Shown here piece after piece: positions 36,123-44,124 of a DNA stretch of 64,000 nt. Source of the stretch: Mageeibacillus sp. UBA6976 (GTDB lineage Bacteria > Bacillota > Clostridia > Saccharofermentanales > Saccharofermentanaceae); NCBI GenBank assembly GCA_002450155.1, contig DJYO01000013.1, positions 124,001 through 188,000 on the forward strand, written 5' to 3'. Position 1 is the first letter of the stretch. Each line of letters begins with the position of its first letter. A program made the position numbers and the translations under genes. The notes beneath the pieces were generated by a model. It was not told the DNA's origin. It searched no databases and worked only from the letters and a program-made list of their open reading frames with translations.

Positions 36123-36920
36123 CTATCTGTCGGGTTGTACGAAATTCCAGAGTGATTGTTCCTCTCTTTTGTAATTTGCAATGTCAAAATCGTAGACCTC
36201 AGAGGCAATACCACCGGTAACGGCATCTTCGAGACTGCCGTCGTAAAAGATCCTGCCCTCTTTTAACAAGACCGCTCTGCCGCTGAACCTTAATGCCTGC
36301 GACAGATCGTGGAATACCGCTATGGCGGTATTCTTAACGGGCATGCCGGAAACTTCTGAGGAATCCTCCATCCAGACATTTATGTGCTTCTCGATCTCTG
36401 CGTTATATTTGATGTCAAGGTTGCTTCCGGGCTCATCCAGCAATATCACAGGGGATGCCTGGCAAAAGCACATAGCAAGCATTACCCTCTGGACCTGACC
36501 TCCCGAGAGTTCGTTAAGGAACCTGTCCTTAAGATCCAGGATCCCACAGGTCTTCATTACATCGTAAGTAATCTTACTGTTTTCCTTGGGATCACTTCCA
36601 AGAAGGCTTGTGTGGGCATACCGTCCGAGACTTACGGCATCTTTCACCTTGTACGCAAAATATATCTGGTTCTGCTGGGGCATAAGGGATATGATGCGGG
36701 CAAGTTCTTTTCTCTTATAAGACTTGATGTCCCTTCCCATTATGAGGACCTCCCCTTTATAGGGGATCAGACCTGCGATGACTCTCAGGAGAGTAGTCTT
36801 GCCGCTGCCGTTAGCTCCTCCGATAAAGACCTTCTCCCCCTGCTCTATCTTAAGATCGATGTCTCTTAGGATAGTGTTTCTGCCATATCCTGCCGTAACG
36901 CCCTTAAGTTCGATCAGCAT
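36123..36920 (-). CDS. btuD: ABC transporter ATP-binding protein, FecE/BtuD type
   Basis: 265-aa ATPase of a binding-protein-dependent importer. Walker A is GGANGSGKTTLLR, Q loop LMPQQNQI, signature LSGGQVQR, Walker B VILLDEPGSN, and switch His in AIAVFHDLSQ. The open frame extends much further upstream, but the ATG at 36920 (MLIELKG) has GGAGAAAG before it and overlaps the permease stop by seven bases. Cobalamin is the inferred substrate from the neighbouring metH module; iron-siderophore or heme import is the alternative. Confidence 0.85.
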   Translation of the reverse strand: MLIELKGVTAGYGRNTILRDIDLKIEQGEKVFIGGANGSGKTTLLRVIAGLIPYKGEVLIMGRDIKSYKRKELARIISLMPQQNQIYFAYKVKDAVSLGRYAHTSLLGSDPKENSKITYDVMKTCGILDLKDRFLNELSGGQVQRVMLAMCFCQASPVILLDEPGSNLDIKYNAEIEKHINVWMEDSSEVSGMPVKNTAIAVFHDLSQALRFSGRAVLLKEGRIFYDGSLEDAVTGGIASEVYDFDIANYKREEQSLWNFVQPDR

Positions 36921-37972
36921 GTCTTTCTCCTTGATGTAAAGAACACATATGCAAAGAAAGGTGCTCCTATAAGCGCCGTAACGGCACCAACCGGGATCTC
37001 CCTTGGCGAGAGGATCGTTCTTGATATTAAGTCTGCAAGTGCCATAAAGGCGCCGCCATACAGGAAAGACATTACTATGGCAGTCTTGTGTGAAGGGCCG
37101 AAGATCCGTCTTACCACGTGAGGCGCTGCAAGATCCACAAAACCTATAACTCCCGCAAAGGCAACAGATGCGCCGGTAAGCAACGAGCATATAAGGATTA
37201 CCGCTATCTTGGCCCTGGCAATGTTTACTCCCATAGCCTTAGCCTGCTCATCGCCAAAGGTCATTATGTCCAGCTGTTTGGAAAACAGGAGCAAAAGAAC
37301 TGTGCCGGATACGGCAACAGGGATAAGTATCCTGGTCTGAAGCCAGGTGGTAGACTGCATGGAACCGGTCATCCACATCCAGATCTGCTTGGCGTGATCC
37401 TGATACAGGGTGGATAGCAGGTTCTGTATTCCGGTGACAAACAATGAGATGATCATGCCGATCAGGATGACCGTGGTATTGGATAAGATACCGTCTATTG
37501 CCTTAGACAGCAACAGCACCGATATAACGGTCACAAATCCGAATACAAAGCCTGCAGCAGGAAGTCCCAATCCTTTGGCCACCGGTATGCTCACTCCGGT
37601 TATAAGTACTATCGCAGCGCCGAGCCCGGCGCCGGAAGATACTCCCATGGTATAAGATGAGGCAAGCGGATTCTGAAGCAGCGCCTGCAGGGCAAGACCG
37701 CTTACCGAGAGAGCTCCGCCAACAAAGAAGGCCATAAGCGCCCTTGGGAGTCTTATGGTCCAGAATATCGATGCGATATTAGCGGATATGTCAGGAGGAA
37801 CATCCCGGCAGGTAATGTGGGCCCAGATGATCTTAAGGATATCCTCTAACCTGATATGAACGCTTCCGCATCTTGCACAAATAACAAGAATAACAAAGCA
37901 GGCCAGGATGGAAACAATGATCCCAGCCTGCCTGCTTATGCTCTTGATCTTTTTGTCTTCTGCCCTCTGCAC
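36914..37972 (-). CDS. btuC: ABC transporter permease, FecCD/BtuC family
   Basis: 352-aa permease with about ten TM helices. Family features: RLPRALMAFFVGGALSVSGLALQALLQNPLA near the start and GVIGFVDLAAPHVVRR / GPSHKTAIVMS late, where the ATPase docks. It starts five bases after the binding-protein gene. Likely B12 or iron-chelate channel; see btuF and metH context. Confidence 0.9.
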   Translation of the reverse strand: MQRAEDKKIKSISRQAGIIVSILACFVILVICARCGSVHIRLEDILKIIWAHITCRDVPPDISANIASIFWTIRLPRALMAFFVGGALSVSGLALQALLQNPLASSYTMGVSSGAGLGAAIVLITGVSIPVAKGLGLPAAGFVFGFVTVISVLLLSKAIDGILSNTTVILIGMIISLFVTGIQNLLSTLYQDHAKQIWMWMTGSMQSTTWLQTRILIPVAVSGTVLLLLFSKQLDIMTFGDEQAKAMGVNIARAKIAVILICSLLTGASVAFAGVIGFVDLAAPHVVRRIFGPSHKTAIVMSFLYGGAFMALADLISRTILSPREIPVGAVTALIGAPFFAYVFFTSRRKTC

Positions 37973-37977
37973 TCTGA

Positions 37978-38976
37978 TTATGCTGCTTCGTCAGAGTCAG
38001 ATGAAGAATCTGCTGAAGAGATGCATTCTGCCCATTCAACTACAGCATCTGCAATGTGCTCGTTAGGTCTTGAGCAGAGGTCAGCATCTACATAGTAAAC
38101 TGCGCCGTTTACAATAGCTGTAACATTCTCCCAGCCCTCTATTGCAAGGATATCTCCTACCGGGTCTTCTACCCAGTTTACTGTTGTAAGGATAACGTCA
38201 GGATCTGCCGCAACGCAGTCTTCTGAAGATACGGAGATCCATCCTTCCTGATCTGCAAATACATTTGTTGCACCGATGATGTCTAACATCTCCTGCATAT
38301 ATGTATTGCTGCCGAATGTATAAACTGAAGGATAGCTTGCATCAGGGATGCTCATGAGGAAGAGTACTGTCTTGCCCTCACAAGTGTCTTTTGCAAGCTC
38401 AAGAGTAGAATCCATGTAATCTACAAGTTCAAGAGCTCCCTCGTACTCGCCTGTGCAGGCACCGATGAACTTGATATCGTCTCTGATAGCATCAAGAGAT
38501 TCGCTGGTGGGGATATCTGCTACGCAGTAACCTGCCTCAACAAGAGGTGTGAAGGGGTTTGCTCCGCCTACAGAGCTCATGCCTGTTGTGAATATTATGT
38601 CGGGATCCAAAGCAATGATCGCCTCACAATCAGGATCCATAAGATCGAACTGGGGGATACCCGCAGGGAGCATATCAGCATAACCTGCTGAATAGGTATC
38701 GACCGCTACGATCTTGTCTGCAAGACCGAGCTCGATCAATACCTGTGTTGTTGAAGGTGCAAGAGATACTATATGGTTTATCTCCTCAGGAACAGTAATG
38801 GCATTGCCGGCCCTGTCCTCAGTGACAACCGGGGACTCTGCTGATACTGAACTCTCCTGTGCTGCAGTCGAAGCCTGGGAGGCATCTGAAACTGCAGATT
38901 CGTTAGTGTTTGTCTTACATGCTGCGCAAAGGATCAGAGCAGATGCAAGGACAGCGCATAATAACTTCTTTTTCAT
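37978..38976 (-). CDS. btuF: Substrate-binding lipoprotein, BtuF/FecB type (probable cobalamin importer)
   Basis: About 332-aa periplasmic-type binding protein anchored as a lipoprotein: MKKKLLCAVLASALILCAACK with lipobox ending in AAC. A Ser/Ala/Glu linker follows, then the class III binding fold with RIVSLAPSTTQ-like IVSLAPSTTQVLIELG and ALDPDIIFTTG. The chosen ATG has AAAAGGAG before it; the frame extends 16 codons upstream. Back to back with metF and the cobalamin-dependent methionine synthase, which favours B12 as ligand. The 71-bp gap is too short for a cobalamin riboswitch. Confidence 0.82.
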   Translation of the reverse strand: MKKKLLCAVLASALILCAACKTNTNESAVSDASQASTAAQESSVSAESPVVTEDRAGNAITVPEEINHIVSLAPSTTQVLIELGLADKIVAVDTYSAGYADMLPAGIPQFDLMDPDCEAIIALDPDIIFTTGMSSVGGANPFTPLVEAGYCVADIPTSESLDAIRDDIKFIGACTGEYEGALELVDYMDSTLELAKDTCEGKTVLFLMSIPDASYPSVYTFGSNTYMQEMLDIIGATNVFADQEGWISVSSEDCVAADPDVILTTVNWVEDPVGDILAIEGWENVTAIVNGAVYYVDADLCSRPNEHIADAVVEWAECISSADSSSDSDEAA

Positions 38977-39047
38977 TTTTTTCTCCTTTTCGATAGCCAA
39001 AAGCATTATAATACAAAAGGTCAAATTAGTTAAATGGAGTGTTTATC

Positions 39048-39911
39048 ATGAAAATATCAGACATCCTACAGCAGAATAAGCCCTCTATCTCCTTCGAGGT
39101 ATTTCCTCCAAAACAGGAGACAGGCCTCAGCGATGTTAAACAGGCTGCAGGCGCAATAGCAGCTCTGAACCCTTCGTTTATGTCAGTAACCTATGGCGCT
39201 GCCGGCTCTTCATCCAAGCTTACGATCGAAGTTGCAAAAGATATCCGCAATCTCCATGGAGTTACAGTCATGCCGCATCTTACCTGCGTGGCATCTACCA
39301 GGGAGCATGTTGAGGACATGATAAACAGGATCCAGTCTGAAGGTATCGAGAACATAATGGCTCTTCGGGGTGATATTCCCAAAGACGGGGTCATCGCCAA
39401 TGACTATGCTCACGCAAGTGACCTTATAACCCACATAAGGGCAATAGCTCCGGATCTTTGCATCGGCGGTGCCTGCTATCCGGAAGGACATATCGAATCC
39501 GAGCACAAGAATGAAGATATAGACTTCCTTAAGTATAAAGTTGACTGCGGTCTGGATTTCCTTACGACTCAGATGTTCTTCGATAACAACATCTTCTATA
39601 ACTTCCTATACAGGATCAAGGACAAAGGCATAAATGTTCCGGTGCTCCCGGGCATAATGCCTGTTACGACAGCTAAGCAATTGTCGAGGTCGGTCCAGCT
39701 TTCAGGGACAAATGTACCTGAGAGATTCAAAGCGATAGTAGACAGATTTGGTGACGATCCTGATTCCATGCGTCAGGCAGGCATAATCTATGCATGTGAG
39801 CAGATAATAGACCTCATCGCCAACGGGATTAACCATATCCATGTATATTCCATGAATAAGCCTGAAGTGGCAGCAGCTATCCTGGATAACCTTAAGTATA
39901 TTCTGGAGTAA
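39048..39911 (+). CDS. metF: 5,10-methylenetetrahydrofolate reductase MetF
   Basis: MetF reduces methylene-THF to methyl-THF, the methyl donor for methionine synthase. The 287-aa TIM-barrel protein has ISFEVFPPK (with the catalytic Glu), SVTYGAAGSS, PHLTCV, NIMALRGDIPKDG and FDNNIFYNF, all family motifs. GGAG lies eight bases before the ATG at 39048. First gene of metF-activation protein-metH. Confidence 0.96.
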   Translation: MKISDILQQNKPSISFEVFPPKQETGLSDVKQAAGAIAALNPSFMSVTYGAAGSSSKLTIEVAKDIRNLHGVTVMPHLTCVASTREHVEDMINRIQSEGIENIMALRGDIPKDGVIANDYAHASDLITHIRAIAPDLCIGGACYPEGHIESEHKNEDIDFLKYKVDCGLDFLTTQMFFDNNIFYNFLYRIKDKGINVPVLPGIMPVTTAKQLSRSVQLSGTNVPERFKAIVDRFGDDPDSMRQAGIIYACEQIIDLIANGINHIHVYSMNKPEVAAAILDNLKYILE

Positions 39912-39913
39912 GT

Positions 39914-40579
39914 ATGCCCCTTATAAGAGACATCCCGACAAAAGAAGCTCTGAGATATCTCGGAATGGGAAGGAACGGGGATCTTAATCCCGATTCCCTT
40001 GCCCTGCTTAATACCTGCGCCGCAAGACTTGCAAAGGAATCAACCCCCAAATATGTATCTGCGGAATTTGATATTGATGTAGACGGAGATAAGATCCTTA
40101 TAGGTGATACCCTGATCCGGAGCAAAGGTCTTGCCCGTAACCTTAAGTGCTGCAGTAAAGCTGTGCTTATCGCAGTCACTATAGGACCTGCATGTGACAG
40201 GCTGGTCAAGAGGGCACAGATAAAATCCAATCTCGAAGCAGCCATGTACCAGGCTCTGGGAGCTGCGGCAGTAGAAGACTACATAGATTTCATCAACGAA
40301 GAGATAGCGGCAGACTATGCAAAGCAGGGCCTATATGCCAGGCCGAGATACTCACCCGGCTACGGAGATCTTGCCCTGTCTCATCAGAAAGACTGGTTCA
40401 GGATGCTGGACATAACGAAAAATACAGGGATAACCTTATTGGATTCCCTCCTGATGGTACCGACAAAATCCGTAACCGCGGTGATCGGTCTTGCGTCGGA
40501 ACCCACTAAACAGACAAAACACGACTGCAGTGAGTGCACAATGTCAAAGACATGTTTTGCCTCAAGCGAAAGGAACTGA
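39914..40579 (+). CDS. Stand-alone methionine synthase reactivation-domain protein
   Basis: 221-aa protein resembling the C-terminal activation domain of MetH, which binds SAM and helps return oxidised cobalamin to the methyl form. The typical segments are RPRYSPGYGDLALSHQ (written ARPRYSPGYGD) and LLMVPTKSVTAVIGL, the SAM-binding region. A Cys-rich end (CSECTMSKTC) could bind a metal. It begins two bases after metF and is followed by metH, which lacks this domain, so the two probably act together. Confidence 0.88.
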   Translation: MPLIRDIPTKEALRYLGMGRNGDLNPDSLALLNTCAARLAKESTPKYVSAEFDIDVDGDKILIGDTLIRSKGLARNLKCCSKAVLIAVTIGPACDRLVKRAQIKSNLEAAMYQALGAAAVEDYIDFINEEIAADYAKQGLYARPRYSPGYGDLALSHQKDWFRMLDITKNTGITLLDSLLMVPTKSVTAVIGLASEPTKQTKHDCSECTMSKTCFASSERN

Positions 40580-40580
40580 T

Positions 40581-42983
40581 ATGAAACTTAAGGACAGACT
40601 TGGCAAGGAATGGCTTTTCTGCGACGGCGGAACCGGAACGATCTTACAGGAATTAGGTCTTAAGGGCGGAGAACTGCCTGAAACCTGGAACATAACCAGG
40701 CCCGAAGATATCAAGGCTCTTAACAGAGCTTATTTTGATGCAGGTTCCAATATTGTCAACACCAATACCTTCGGAGCAAATCCCCTTAAGTTCGATAACT
40801 GTGATGAACTGGTCAAAGCTGCCGTAAGGATATGCCGCGAGGCAAGGCACGAAACCGGAAGAGATGACGACGCTTATGTCGCTATAGATGTAGGACCTAC
40901 AGGGAAGCTCTTAGAGCCCATGGGAGATCTTGCCTTCGAAGATGCGGTCTCCTGCTTTAAGGCCATCATCAAAGCCGGATACGAAGCCGGCGGAGATCTT
41001 GTCCTTATCGAGACCATGAGCGACGCCTACGAAGCTAAGGCCGCCGTGCTTGCAGCCAAGGAGACCTGCGATCTGCCTGTCATTGTTACTATGGTCTATG
41101 GTGAGGACGGTTCCCTTCTTACAGGTGGTACAGTCGAAGGCGCCGTCGCCATGCTCGAAGGGCTTAAGGTCGATGCCATTGGCGTCAACTGCGGTTTCGG
41201 ACCAGACAGGATGTATCCTATCGTAGAACGCATTGCAAAAGTGTGCTCTGTTCCTGTTGTGGTAAACCCCAATGCAGGTCTCCCCAGGACTGAGGGGAAC
41301 AAGACTGTTTACGATATAGATCCAGATAGATTTTCAGAAATAATGACAAAGATAGCAGCTTTGGGAGTCCATGTAATGGGAGGTTGCTGTGGCACTACCC
41401 CCGAGCATATAAAGAAACTGATCGCCCGGGTAAAGACACTTCCCTTTAATGAACCTTTTGCCAAGGATATCTGCATGGTATCAGGGTTTGCAAGCTGCGT
41501 TACGATAGGGCCGAGGCCGGTTGTAATCGGCGAGAGGATAAACCCCACCGGCAAAAAGCGTTTTAAGCAGGCATTAAGAGATAACGATACTGACTACATC
41601 CTGACCGAGGGCCTTAATCAGGAAGATGCAGGCGCAGACATCCTGGATGTTAATGTAGGCCTGCCGGAGATAGATGAGCCCTCTATGATGGAATCCATAG
41701 TGCTTAAGCTCCAGTCTGTAACAGGCCTTCCCCTGCAGCTTGATTCAACAGATAAGGAAGCCCTGGAGCGCGGTATGAGGATCTATAACGGCAAACCCAT
41801 GATAAACTCCGTTAACGGCAAGACAGAGGTTATCGAGGCAGTTATGCCCCTTGTAGCAAAATACGGCGGTGTTCTCGTCGGTCTCGCTCTTGATGAGGAC
41901 GGCATTCCGGAGACATCCGAAGGCAGGATCCGTGTTGCGAAGAAGATATATGAAGCAGCTGACAGATACGGCATCCCCAGGAAGGATATCGTTATAGACG
42001 GTCTGGCCATGACCATATCATCCGATCCCCGATCTGCCATAGTAACCCTGGATACCATAAGGCGCATAAGGGATGAGTTGGGCGGCAAGTCCATACTGGG
42101 CGTATCCAATATCTCCTTTGGCCTTCCTGCAAGAGAACTTATTAATTCCAACTTCCTTACAATGGCGATGACAAATGGTCTGTCCTGCGCGATCATAAAC
42201 CCCTGCAACGGACCCATGATGGCATCTGTAAGATCGTTTAAAGCCCTCATGAACCTGGATCCGCAGTGCGGCAGTTTCATTGCGGCATACGCCGACTATG
42301 TGCCGGGCCAGACTCAAGTTTCCTCGGGAACAATTAAGGCATCTTCTGCTGCAGGAGGAGCTAAGCTCACCTTAAGAGAAGCCGTTGAGAAGGGCGTCGC
42401 CGGCAGAGCCTCAGAAGCTATGCAGGAAGAACTTGATAAGGGCAAAGCCGCTCTTGACATAATCGACAGCGATCTCATACCTGCCCTGGACAAAGTGGGC
42501 AAAGGCTTCGAGTCCGGCAAGGTGTTTCTGCCACAGCTCCTCATGAGCGCAGATGCAGCCAAAGCCGCCTTCGATGTAGTCAAGAAAGCTATGGCAGGCA
42601 ATAGCTCCGAGAGCAAGGGCCGCATGATACTCGCGACCGTCAAGGGTGATATCCACGATATAGGCAAGAATATCGTCAAGGTAATGCTTGAGAACTACGG
42701 TTACGACGTGATCGATCTCGGCAAGGACGTGTCACCTGAACTCATCGTTGATACAGCGATCAAGGAGAATATCCGCCTGGTTGGTCTTTCTGCCCTCATG
42801 ACTACCACTGTTGTATCAATGGAAGAGACCATCAGGCTGTTAAGAGAAAGAAAGCCCGGAACCAAGGTAGTCGTAGGCGGCGCGGTAATGACTCAGGAAT
42901 ATGCCGATCAGATAGGTGCTGACTGCTACGCCAAAGACGCAATGGCAACCGTAAGATACGCTGACCTGATATTCGGAAACTGA
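40581..42983 (+). CDS. metH: Cobalamin-dependent methionine synthase, lacking the activation domain
   Basis: MetH transfers a methyl group from methyl-THF via cobalamin to homocysteine. The 800-aa protein has the homocysteine-binding barrel (FCDGGTGTILQELG; zinc ligands in VNCGF and GGCCGT), the pterin-binding barrel (GERINPTGKK, DVNVGLPEID), the four-helix cap and the B12 domain with DIHDIGKNIV, whose His is the lower cobalt ligand. It stops there; the reactivation domain is the separate gene upstream. The frame is open 30 codons further upstream but the ATG at 40581 has AAAGGAACTG before it. Confidence 0.96.
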   Translation: MKLKDRLGKEWLFCDGGTGTILQELGLKGGELPETWNITRPEDIKALNRAYFDAGSNIVNTNTFGANPLKFDNCDELVKAAVRICREARHETGRDDDAYVAIDVGPTGKLLEPMGDLAFEDAVSCFKAIIKAGYEAGGDLVLIETMSDAYEAKAAVLAAKETCDLPVIVTMVYGEDGSLLTGGTVEGAVAMLEGLKVDAIGVNCGFGPDRMYPIVERIAKVCSVPVVVNPNAGLPRTEGNKTVYDIDPDRFSEIMTKIAALGVHVMGGCCGTTPEHIKKLIARVKTLPFNEPFAKDICMVSGFASCVTIGPRPVVIGERINPTGKKRFKQALRDNDTDYILTEGLNQEDAGADILDVNVGLPEIDEPSMMESIVLKLQSVTGLPLQLDSTDKEALERGMRIYNGKPMINSVNGKTEVIEAVMPLVAKYGGVLVGLALDEDGIPETSEGRIRVAKKIYEAADRYGIPRKDIVIDGLAMTISSDPRSAIVTLDTIRRIRDELGGKSILGVSNISFGLPARELINSNFLTMAMTNGLSCAIINPCNGPMMASVRSFKALMNLDPQCGSFIAAYADYVPGQTQVSSGTIKASSAAGGAKLTLREAVEKGVAGRASEAMQEELDKGKAALDIIDSDLIPALDKVGKGFESGKVFLPQLLMSADAAKAAFDVVKKAMAGNSSESKGRMILATVKGDIHDIGKNIVKVMLENYGYDVIDLGKDVSPELIVDTAIKENIRLVGLSALMTTTVVSMEETIRLLRERKPGTKVVVGGAVMTQEYADQIGADCYAKDAMATVRYADLIFGN

Positions 42984-42985
42984 TA

Positions 42986-43204
42986 TCAGTATATCTTCTC
43001 GATCGAAGCTGCATCCCTGATGCCGTATTCTCTGCAAAATGCCTTGATATCATTATTACCTGATATGAGCATCACATCCTCAAACCTGCCCGTCTTAAGG
43101 TCTTTGAATCCTGCCACCGTCTCACCGGTGCATATGGAGACCTTAAATACCGGCTTTATCTCCCCTGCCTCAATCCTTCTTTTGTATGATACTGACCGTT
43201 TCAT
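42986..43204 (-). CDS. Small hypothetical protein
   Basis: 72 codons starting MKRSVSYKRRIEAGEIKPVFKVSICTG. No family recognised; a predicted mixed alpha/beta fold with a TVAGFKDLKTG segment. A GTG two codons upstream (43210) is an alternative start. There is no ribosome binding site, but a palindromic -10 element lies just upstream (see 43217-43228). It converges on metH with a two-base gap and diverges from the EamA gene. Confidence 0.55.
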   Translation of the reverse strand: MKRSVSYKRRIEAGEIKPVFKVSICTGETVAGFKDLKTGRFEDVMLISGNNDIKAFCREYGIRDAASIEKIY

Positions 43205-43216
43205 AATCACTGTTGC

Positions 43217-43228
43217 TATTATATAATA
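43217..43228. promoter_or_regulatory. Shared palindromic -10 element between two divergent genes
   Basis: TATTATATAATA is a perfect palindrome giving TATAAT on each strand. On the plus strand TATAAT (222-227) ends six bases before the EamA ATG; on the minus strand it ends seven bases before the GTG of the small gene. Neither gene has a Shine-Dalgarno, so both transcripts could be leaderless. -35 elements are weak. Confidence 0.45.
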
Positions 43229-43233
43229 CGCAA

Positions 43234-44124
43234 ATGCGTAAGACTAAGTTATCAGGTATCATTATACTGCTTTTGACAGCCGCTATCTGGGGGGCCTCAT
43301 TTGTTGCCCAGCAGGTAGGCAGCAAGTCAGTCGAAGCCTTCACTTATACCGGTATAAGGACATGTCTCGGCGCGATCATACTGCTCCCGGTTACATTGCT
43401 CATAAACAGGAAGCTTTATACTGATAAGACATCTATCAGAGCCGGCATCATTCTCGGTATCGTTTTCTCCATAGCTCAGAACCTGCAGCAGTTTGCCTTC
43501 TACTATTCCACTGCAGGCAAGATAGCTTTTATAACCGCATTCTATATCTTCTTCGTTACTCTTATATCTGCATTAAGAGGTGCCGGGATCAGACTCCTTA
43601 CCTGGACCTCAGTGATCCTTGCCATATTGGGCTTATTCCTGATCTGCGTAGATCCCAAGGATATAACCGTTCTTAATCCCGGAGATATACTGGCTCTCCT
43701 GGGGGCTTTGTTCTTTGCCTTCCAGATAATGCTCATTGACCACTACACGGCAAAAGATGTCAATGCCATACAGTTATCCTTTATGGAATTTGCTGTCGCA
43801 GCGGTGATATCTATTATCCTGATGCTTATCTTCGAACACCCCGTGATAAGCGATATCAAGACCGCAGCCCCTGCCCTTCTATACTCAGGCATAATGAGCT
43901 GCGGCGTAGCATATACTCTACAGATCATAGGTCAAAAGAGGGCAAGCCCGGTAGCCGCATCCCTTATCATGTCCCTCGAATCCGTATTTGCTGTTATAGC
44001 TGCCGCCCTGCTGCTGCATCAGAAAATGTCGCTTACAGAAACCATAGGATCTGTCCTGATGTTTGTTGCGATAATACTGTCCCAGGCAGCAGAGGCTTTT
44101 ACACCCCGTTCCCTGCAAGAGTAA
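43234..44124 (+). CDS. EamA/DMT-family membrane transporter
   Basis: 296-aa protein with ten predicted TM helices in two EamA repeats; WGASFVAQQVGSKSVEAFTYTGIR near the N-terminus and GVAYTLQIIGQKRASPVAASLIMSLESVFA in the second repeat are typical of drug/metabolite exporters. Substrate cannot be assigned. The ATG at 43234 has no ribosome binding site (see the promoter entry). The 3' end overlaps the convergent GH94 gene by 26 bases. Confidence 0.88.
   Translation: MRKTKLSGIIILLLTAAIWGASFVAQQVGSKSVEAFTYTGIRTCLGAIILLPVTLLINRKLYTDKTSIRAGIILGIVFSIAQNLQQFAFYYSTAGKIAFITAFYIFFVTLISALRGAGIRLLTWTSVILAILGLFLICVDPKDITVLNPGDILALLGALFFAFQIMLIDHYTAKDVNAIQLSFMEFAVAAVISIILMLIFEHPVISDIKTAAPALLYSGIMSCGVAYTLQIIGQKRASPVAASLIMSLESVFAVIAAALLLHQKMSLTETIGSVLMFVAIILSQAAEAFTPRSLQE

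Noticed and set aside
36106..36126. CAGATA/TATCTG hairpin after the ABC operon as a terminator
   Set aside because: The stem is short, overlaps the stop codon and has no U tract.
36923..37190. Longer start for the ABC ATPase
   Set aside because: The extension overlaps the permease in another frame and has no domain character; the ATG at 36920 has a ribosome binding site and the normal N-terminus.
38977..39047. Cobalamin riboswitch between btuF and metF
   Set aside because: The gap is 71 bp, far less than a cobalamin riboswitch needs, and no B12-box-like sequence is seen.
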